DNA of 9,775 nucleotides, from contig CANJSR010000162.1 of assembly GCA_947476855.1 (NCBI GenBank), forward strand, positions 1 through 9,775. Reading direction: 5' to 3'. Positions within the stretch are counted from its first letter, which is position 1, and the number at the start of each line of letters is the position of its first letter. The notes beneath the pieces were generated by a model. That model was not told where the DNA came from. It ran no database searches and worked only from the letters and a program-made list of their open reading frames with translations. The position numbers and the translations under genes are program-made. Origin of the DNA: Acetobacteraceae bacterium (GTDB taxonomy: Bacteria > Pseudomonadota > Alphaproteobacteria > Acetobacterales > Acetobacteraceae). Below, in pieces: positions 5,303 through 9,775 of this stretch.

Positions 5303-8300
5303 GGCCCCCTTGCGGGGGGCGACCCGGTTCCATCGGACGATCGTGGCCGCGATTTCCTTCGCGACCGCGATCGACGACCGGCGTAGCGGACGCCGCAGCA
5401 AGACCGGCACCAGATCACGCAAGGCCTCGGCGGATCGCCCCGCTTCCCGGTTCAGCCGGCCCCGCCCGACCCTGACCCAGTACCAGTCCCAGCCGGCATC
5501 CAGCGCCGCCGTATAGGACGCGGCGGCCTGGTCCACCGCGCCCCCGGCGCCGTGCAGGGCATGCGCCATCAGGTAGTGCAGTTCGGCGTCCGATCCCTCG
5601 GCCAGGATGGGGCCAACGCGCGCGATCACCCCGGCGTTCTCTCCGCGATGGATCATCCGCCACAAGTCGCGCCGCTCCTCCGCCGACAGCACATCCAGCC
5701 GGCGCGGGCCAACCGGAAGGCTGGACGCCAGCATCACCCGCGCCAGTTCCCGCAGCGCCATCGCGGCCGAGGCGCCAAAGGGCCGACCAGCCAAGGCGAG
5801 CAGGAGGTCGCGCGTGGCCTCCCGCGGACGGCCATTCTCCCGGTGCAGGCGCCCGCGATTGGCCCAGACCCAATGGCGGCTGTACCCGAGGCCACCGGCC
5901 CGGGTGTAGTGATCCCGGGCTCGATCGGGGTCCTGTCCAGAGTTGTGAAGGCACTGCGCGAGCAAAAAGTGCAGTTCAGAACTCGCAACACCCTCGGCCA
6001 GAAAATGCTCGGCTCGCGCGATGACCTCGGCATGGGTGCCGTCGCGGAACAGTTGCCAGGTCTCCTCGCGCAGCCGGTTCCATTCCATTACCGGATCGAT
6101 GGTCGCTTCTGCGAGCACGGCCACTGGCGCGTTCGCGGCACCCGCGCTCAGCAGCACAACCGCTTCCGCGTCCGAATCGCCCGGGCTGGTCCGCAACGCC
6201 TCTCGTGCCAGCGCGGTGGCGATCCCAGGCTGGCCGGAACGCTGAGCGTGCTGGGCCAGTTCAATCAGGGAGGCGTCGATGGCGCCGAACGCCTCGACCG
6301 GTGCGTCGGACAGGTCGGTGGGCAGGCCAAAGGCCCGCAGATAGCTCAGGAACGCGATGCGGGAGTCATACCCGCGCGCGAAGGCACGAGCGGTGCGCCC
6401 CATCGCCTGGCTGCCGGCGGGATCGGCAAGAATGGACAGGATCGCGTCGGGATAGGCGTCCATCCGCTCCTCGATCCGCGCGTCGCGCCCATCCGCCACA
6501 TCCAGGCCGCGAAACGCCGCCGCGGTGCCCAGCACGACCTTGGCCGCCGCCATGCCCTCGATCGTCTTCAGCGACGATCCGGTGCCGAAAGGGATCGGCA
6601 CCAGGACGATGTCGCAGGCGGCATAAAGGGCGAGCAGGACCGCATCCTCGACGCGCCCCAGCGCGAGGAAGGCGCCGTCCCGATCAGGCGCACAGCAGCC
6701 GCCCACCACCACGAACCCGACCTCGGCGCCATCCGGACGTTCGGCCACGGCACGGGCCATCGTGCGGATCGACTCGACGGCGAGGACGTTCGGTTCGAAC
6801 AGGCTGCCGACGAACAGGCAGAAGCGGGTGAAGGGCACGTCGATGTTGAACAGGTCGCGCAGGATGCGGCGGCCGTCGCCCAGGCGCTCAATCTCGAACA
6901 GCCGGCCATCGGTGGGATTGGGCGCGAGCACGGGGGCCAACCCCTTGCCCGCCATCATCGCCCGGTCGGTCGCCGATACGGTCATCAACACGTCGGCCGA
7001 CTTCCAGGCCCGCACCTCCCGCTGCCAGGCGAGCCTTTTCAGTACGGGCAACTCGGTCAACTGATCCGAGAGCACGTCGTGGGAGGTCAGAATCACCCGC
7101 CGGCCTTCCTGATGGGCGATCGGAACGACGGCATCTGCCCAGAACGGGTATTCCAGCGCCACGACGTCCGACCAGCGGATCAACTGGCGGATATGACGCC
7201 GATACGCGGCGCTCGCGCCCACGCGCGCGTATTGCCAGAAGATCCAGCGGTGTTTCATGCCGCGGCCCAGGCTTGCTACCCAGACCAGCAGCCCGACCAG
7301 CAGCCGCCGCAGCGGCATGGGGGATTCACGGCCGAGCGATTCGATCGCCAGCCCATGGGTCATCACCCGGTCCGCGGCGCCGCCTTGCAGCACCCGCACG
7401 GTCATCCCGCGCGCCATCAGGAAATCCGCGAGCAGGTTGGTCCGCCGGCTCGCCCCGCCCTGCGGTGTAATGAAATCATCGTGCGGGTACAGGATCAGGA
7501 CCCGCCGGGGCGGTGCCGTCGCGGCCGGGGTTTCCGCCCGCAAGGCGTCGATCGCGCGTGCGAGGGCCCGCGGATTATGCGTCTCCATCCAGCGGGCACG
7601 GTTGTCGCGGGCGGTCTCGGCCAGCGCATCCCGGTTGGCGGCGGCACGCAGCATCAGGGCGGCCAGGACCTCGGCCGACCGGTCGCGGCTGACCAGGCCG
7701 GCGCCATGTTCGGCGAGCTGGTCGCTCATCCACGTATCGCCGGTGGCGATCACCGGCTTGCCGGCCGACAGCGCCTCCATGAACACGCCGGAGGTGCGGC
7801 CGAAATAGATCGAACGCCAGTAGGGCAGCAGGACGACGTCGGAGTCCCACAGCAGCCGGTAATATTCGTCCGTGTCCAGCTTGTCGAACAGCAGTTCACA
7901 GTTGGGAATGGCGTCCGCCGCGAAACGATCGATCGCCGCCTGCACATCCGGCGCGGCGTCGTTGCATTGCAGGACGAAGCGCAGGCCGCCCAACTGGTCG
8001 TTCTCATGCAGGATGCGGATGGCGCGCAGGATTTCAAAGATGCCCTTTTCGTCCCGCGCATTCCCCAGGCTGACAAATGTCGTGACGCCGGGGTGACGCC
8101 TTGTCGTGGCTTCCACCGGCGGAACATGCGGGATCGGCAGCACATGGACCGGGCTGGTCGTCAGGCCACCCAACTGATCGGAAAGCCGAGCGCTGTCGGT
8201 TGTGAGGTGGATGTGGCGGCGGCGGGAGAGGTGCTCGATGAGGCGGAAGGCGAGGCTGGAGAGCGGGTCGCGGTAGAAGTCCGGCTGGTAGCGCAACAGA

Positions 8301-8764
8301 TAGACGTAGCGCACATCACGCTTGAACCACAGCAGCAACGGCAGCAGCGCAAGCCCGAGGAACTGCCGGTCGACAAAGGTATGGGCAAAGATGACGCTGT
8401 TCGGCGGCAGGCCGAAGCGGCGGATCGCGCCCAGCAGGTCCAGCAGGAATCGGCCATTGTCCCGCAGCTTGCCCAGCGCGCGGGCCAGGAATGATCCAGC
8501 GCCGGCGAGTCCCCAGATATCGCGGGTGAACACCGGATGCGCGCCGACGCGGGCCGCGATCGCGGGCTCCACATCCCGGTTGGCGAGGATGACCGTCCGA
8601 TAGCCGTTTTCCGCAGCGCCTTCGGCGACGGTTCGATCGTATTCGAAATAGTGTCCGACCACATTTCGGAGATTGGGGTCGACTATGTAGAATGCTGGGT
8701 TGTTGTTCGACTCCGGTGCTCCGCCGGTGCGCGAATTTTCTTTCATATTTTCAAACGCAGTCAC
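5300..8764 (-). CDS. double GT4-type glycosyltransferase fused to C-terminal TPR-like repeats
   Basis: A 1154-residue protein, about three times a normal GT4 enzyme. Domain A (about 24-414) is GT-B: GNARDEKG at 234-241 begins its C-terminal Rossmann half and RTSGVFMEALSAGKPV at 323-338 holds the nucleotide-binding Glu (E330). Domain B (about 421-814) is a second GT4-like unit: GGASRR at 436-441, SHDV at 561-564, FVGSLFEPN at 651-659, and FGTGSSLKTIEGM at 726-738 with E736. In both, the first Glu of the EX7E motif is replaced. Residues 830-1154 are TPR-like helices containing a tandem duplication. There is no signal peptide; short hydrophobic stretches near 136-145 and 489-500 may aid membrane contact. 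It probably adds sugars to a surface polysaccharide from nucleotide donors. GTG 8764 was chosen because AGGAG lies 12 bases upstream (long spacing); ATG 8746, six codons later, is the main alternative. The first 100 or so bases are AT-richer than the rest. Confidence 0.87.
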   Translation of the reverse strand: MTAFENMKENSRTGGAPESNNNPAFYIVDPNLRNVVGHYFEYDRTVAEGAAENGYRTVILANRDVEPAIAARVGAHPVFTRDIWGLAGAGSFLARALGKLRDNGRFLLDLLGAIRRFGLPPNSVIFAHTFVDRQFLGLALLPLLLWFKRDVRYVYLLRYQPDFYRDPLSSLAFRLIEHLSRRRHIHLTTDSARLSDQLGGLTTSPVHVLPIPHVPPVEATTRRHPGVTTFVSLGNARDEKGIFEILRAIRILHENDQLGGLRFVLQCNDAAPDVQAAIDRFAADAIPNCELLFDKLDTDEYYRLLWDSDVVLLPYWRSIYFGRTSGVFMEALSAGKPVIATGDTWMSDQLAEHGAGLVSRDRSAEVLAALMLRAAANRDALAETARDNRARWMETHNPRALARAIDALRAETPAATAPPRRVLILYPHDDFITPQGGASRRTNLLADFLMARGMTVRVLQGGAADRVMTHGLAIESLGRESPMPLRRLLVGLLVWVASLGRGMKHRWIFWQYARVGASAAYRRHIRQLIRWSDVVALEYPFWADAVVPIAHQEGRRVILTSHDVLSDQLTELPVLKRLAWQREVRAWKSADVLMTVSATDRAMMAGKGLAPVLAPNPTDGRLFEIERLGDGRRILRDLFNIDVPFTRFCLFVGSLFEPNVLAVESIRTMARAVAERPDGAEVGFVVVGGCCAPDRDGAFLALGRVEDAVLLALYAACDIVLVPIPFGTGSSLKTIEGMAAAKVVLGTAAAFRGLDVADGRDARIEERMDAYPDAILSILADPAGSQAMGRTARAFARGYDSRIAFLSYLRAFGLPTDLSDAPVEAFGAIDASLIELAQHAQRSGQPGIATALAREALRTSPGDSDAEAVVLLSAGAANAPVAVLAEATIDPVMEWNRLREETWQLFRDGTHAEVIARAEHFLAEGVASSELHFLLAQCLHNSGQDPDRARDHYTRAGGLGYSRHWVWANRGRLHRENGRPREATRDLLLALAGRPFGASAAMALRELARVMLASSLPVGPRRLDVLSAEERRDLWRMIHRGENAGVIARVGPILAEGSDAELHYLMAHALHGAGGAVDQAAASYTAALDAGWDWYWVRVGRGRLNREAGRSAEALRDLVPVLLRRPLRRSSIAVAKEIAATIVRWNRVAPRKGA
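5304..5320. terminator. GC hairpin at the convergent junction, possible bidirectional terminator
   Basis: GCCCCC at 5304-5309 pairs with GGGGGC at 5315-5320 over a 5-base loop. It lies just beyond the kinase stop codon on the plus strand and encodes the last residues of the glycosyltransferase on the minus strand. No T-run follows on either strand, so termination by this element alone is doubtful; it may act with Rho or only slow polymerase. Confidence 0.25.
5348..6067 (-). repeat. internal tandem duplication within the glycosyltransferase C-terminus
   Basis: Residues 900-1008 (5741-6067) and 1032-1139 (5348-5671) align with a single one-residue gap, about 46 identities in 109 positions by hand count. 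Shared blocks include VIAR, LAEG, ELH, RGRL, RE followed by GR, and RDL. Each copy looks like two or three TPR-style helix pairs with an aromatic WxWxxRGRL-like core. The divergence indicates an old duplication rather than a recent one. Confidence 0.8.
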
Positions 8765-8776
8765 GCCCGCTCTGTA

Positions 8777-8781
8777 CTCCT
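8777..8781 (-). promoter_or_regulatory. Shine-Dalgarno AGGAG for the glycosyltransferase gene
   Basis: On the minus strand AGGAG lies 12 bases before GTG 8764 and 30 bases before ATG 8746. It is the only good ribosome-site match in this leader, which is why the GTG start is preferred. The spacing is longer than the usual 5-10 bases, so the call is tentative. Confidence 0.4.
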
Positions 8782-8830
8782 GGCAAGTTGCTACGGTCCG
8801 CGGGACGGACACCAGAGAAGACCGTCATAT

Positions 8831-8859
8831 ATTGTATTGGAATGTGACACCCCCTGCAA
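8831..8859 (-). promoter_or_regulatory. candidate sigma70 promoter of the glycosyltransferase gene
   Basis: On the minus strand TTGCAG (complement of 8854-8859) and TACAAT (complement of 8831-8836) are spaced by exactly 17 bases. The -10 matches the consensus at 5 of 6 positions and lies in the most AT-rich patch of the intergenic region; the -35 matches at 3 of 6. Transcription would begin near 8824, giving a leader of about 60 bases to GTG 8764. Confidence 0.45.
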
Positions 8860-8918
8860 CAGCAATCGCACACATGCACAACCCCGGGGTGACCCACGAA
8901 CTTGCGGTCCGGCGCATT

Positions 8919-8935
8919 CTGTTCCAGCCTGTTCC
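8919..8935. repeat. short direct repeat CTGTTCC, 10-base period
   Basis: CTGTTCC occurs at 8919-8925 and again at 8929-8935, one DNA helical turn apart, upstream of the solute-binding protein gene. Such phased repeats can be binding sites for a regulator, but two 7-base copies are weak evidence. No convincing -35/-10 pair for the rightward gene was found in this intergenic region, although the gene must be transcribed from here. Confidence 0.25.
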
Positions 8936-8977
8936 GGTCCAAGACAGATGGCAGACCGCGCTACGCGGCGGTGGAAT

Positions 8978-8986
8978 AAGGGAGGA
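8978..8986 (+). promoter_or_regulatory. strong Shine-Dalgarno for the solute-binding protein gene
   Basis: AAGGGAGGA at 8978-8986 contains the full GGAGG core (8981-8985), ending 7 bases before ATG 8993. It is the best ribosome-binding site in the window and fixes the start of this gene. Confidence 0.85.
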
Positions 8987-8992
8987 TCATCA

Positions 8993-9775
8993 ATGTCATT
9001 CGCCTCAACCCTGTGGCGCTTCGCGGGTGCCGTACTGGTCGCCGCGCTGGCGACTGGTGGCGCGCAAGCGCAGAAGCACGGGGGCACGCTGACGCTCGCG
9101 CATATCGACACGCCGCCCAGCCCTTCCATCCAGGAGGAGGCAACGGCGTCGGTCGTGATCCCGTTCATGAGCATCTACAACAATCTGGTCGTGTTCAATC
9201 AGCACGAGCAACAGAACCGGATGGATAATATCGTTCCGGAACTGGCCACGGGCTGGAAATGGAGCGACGACGGAACGAAGCTGACCTTCACGTTGCGTGA
9301 GGGCGTGAATTTCCACGACGGCAAGCCGTTCACCTCGGCCGACGTCAAATGCACCTGGGACATGGTTTCCGGTCTCACGCCGGGCAAGATCCGCAAAAGC
9401 CCGCGGCAGGCCTGGTTCACCAACCTGAAGGAAGTCAGCGTCAACGGCCCGACGGAGGTGACGTTTCATCTGAACCGTCCGCAGCCGTCCTTCATCGCGC
9501 TGCTGGCCGCGGGCTGGTCGCCGGTCTATCCGTGCCACATCCCGTCCGCGCAGATGCGGACCAAGCCGGTGGGAACGGGACCGTTCCGTTTCGCCGAGTA
9601 TAAGATGAACGAGTACATCCGGGTTGAGAAGAATCCGAACTACTGGAAGCAGGGCCTGCCCTATCTGGACGCGATCGAGTTCCGGATCGTGACCAACCGC
9701 GCGACCCGCATGCTGGGCCTGGCGGCGGCGAAGTTCGACATGAGCTATCCGACCGATGTCAGCGTGCCGCTGCTG
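8993..9775 (+). CDS. ABC transporter solute-binding protein, family 5 (peptide/nickel class), 3' end cut by window
   Basis: 261 codons are open from ATG 8993 to the window edge, with no stop; full family members are about 500-550 residues. Residues 1-26 form a Sec signal peptide: a short basic/hydrophobic start, hydrophobic core at about 10-21 and an AQA cleavage site at 24-26, so the mature protein is periplasmic. There is no lipobox cysteine. The SBP_bac_5 signature region is clear: VPELATGWKWSDDGTKLTF (81-99), then FHDGKPFTSADV (107-118). VGTGPF and NPNYWKQGLPYLD near 200-225 are also typical. These proteins bind oligopeptides, dipeptides, nickel chelates or other small solutes and hand them to inner-membrane permeases, usually encoded just downstream. 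The ligand cannot be read from this half. Cysteines at 120 and 181 might form a disulfide. It is divergent from the glycosyltransferase gene and probably unrelated to the sugar operon. Confidence 0.92.
   Translation, partial: MSFASTLWRFAGAVLVAALATGGAQAQKHGGTLTLAHIDTPPSPSIQEEATASVVIPFMSIYNNLVVFNQHEQQNRMDNIVPELATGWKWSDDGTKLTFTLREGVNFHDGKPFTSADVKCTWDMVSGLTPGKIRKSPRQAWFTNLKEVSVNGPTEVTFHLNRPQPSFIALLAAGWSPVYPCHIPSAQMRTKPVGTGPFRFAEYKMNEYIRVEKNPNYWKQGLPYLDAIEFRIVTNRATRMLGLAAAKFDMSYPTDVSVPLL

Noticed and set aside
5552..8494. A 980-codon plus-strand open frame opposite the glycosyltransferase gene
   Set aside because: Its translation is rich in Arg, Gln, Gly, His and Pro, has no recognisable motif, and lies wholly antisense to a gene with clear GT4 domains. 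Long antisense frames are expected in high-GC coding DNA.
8630..8764. AT-richer 5' end of the glycosyltransferase gene (about 48-50% GC by count over 8641-8760) as a sign of recent transfer
   Set aside because: Lower GC near start codons is common because it reduces mRNA structure, and the rest of the gene matches its neighbours.
8781..8793. TGGCAAGTTGCTA resembling a sigma54 promoter
   Set aside because: The distance between the GG and GC elements is too short for a -24/-12 promoter.
8765..8812. GTG 8812 as the glycosyltransferase start
   Set aside because: No Shine-Dalgarno precedes it, it lies only about 12 bases from the predicted transcription start, and the extra residues show no domain character.

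Overview
The window is GC-rich (roughly two thirds G+C by eye), densely coded and has short intergenic gaps. This suggests a high-GC proteobacterium, most likely an alphaproteobacterium; that assignment is an inference from composition and protein style, since there is no rRNA or other marker here.

Layout. Positions 1-235 are non-coding apart from a possible 8-codon tail of an upstream gene, and carry a candidate promoter and inverted repeats. Positions 236-5299 hold five plus-strand genes, every junction overlapping by 4-14 bases, so they are read as one translationally coupled operon: an extended short-chain dehydrogenase (SDR), a zinc-knuckle sugar C-methyltransferase of the TylC3/NovU type, two more SDRs laid out like GDP-L-fucose synthase, and a GHMP kinase of the heptose-7-phosphate kinase (HddA) type. 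Positions 5300-8764 hold one very long minus-strand gene for two fused GT4-type glycosyltransferase domains plus a C-terminal helical-repeat region with an internal tandem duplication. Its stop codon abuts the stop of the kinase gene. After a divergent intergenic region of about 230 bases, the start of a family-5 (peptide/nickel class) ABC transporter solute-binding protein runs off the right edge.

How the genes may work together (inference). The operon resembles the Campylobacter jejuni capsular heptose pathway, in which HddA feeds GDP-heptose synthesis, an SDR oxidises C4 and an Fcl-like SDR reduces the 4-keto sugar after epimerisation. Here a C-methyltransferase, which needs a keto group next to the methylated carbon, sits between the putative oxidase and the reductases. 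A plausible product is therefore a nucleotide-activated C-methyl (branched) heptose or related sugar for a surface polysaccharide. No isomerase, phosphatase or nucleotidylyltransferase for the pathway lies in the window. The convergent double glycosyltransferase is a reasonable candidate for using such a sugar, but nothing in the sequence proves it. The ABC solute-binding protein looks like an unrelated neighbour marking the edge of the glycan locus.
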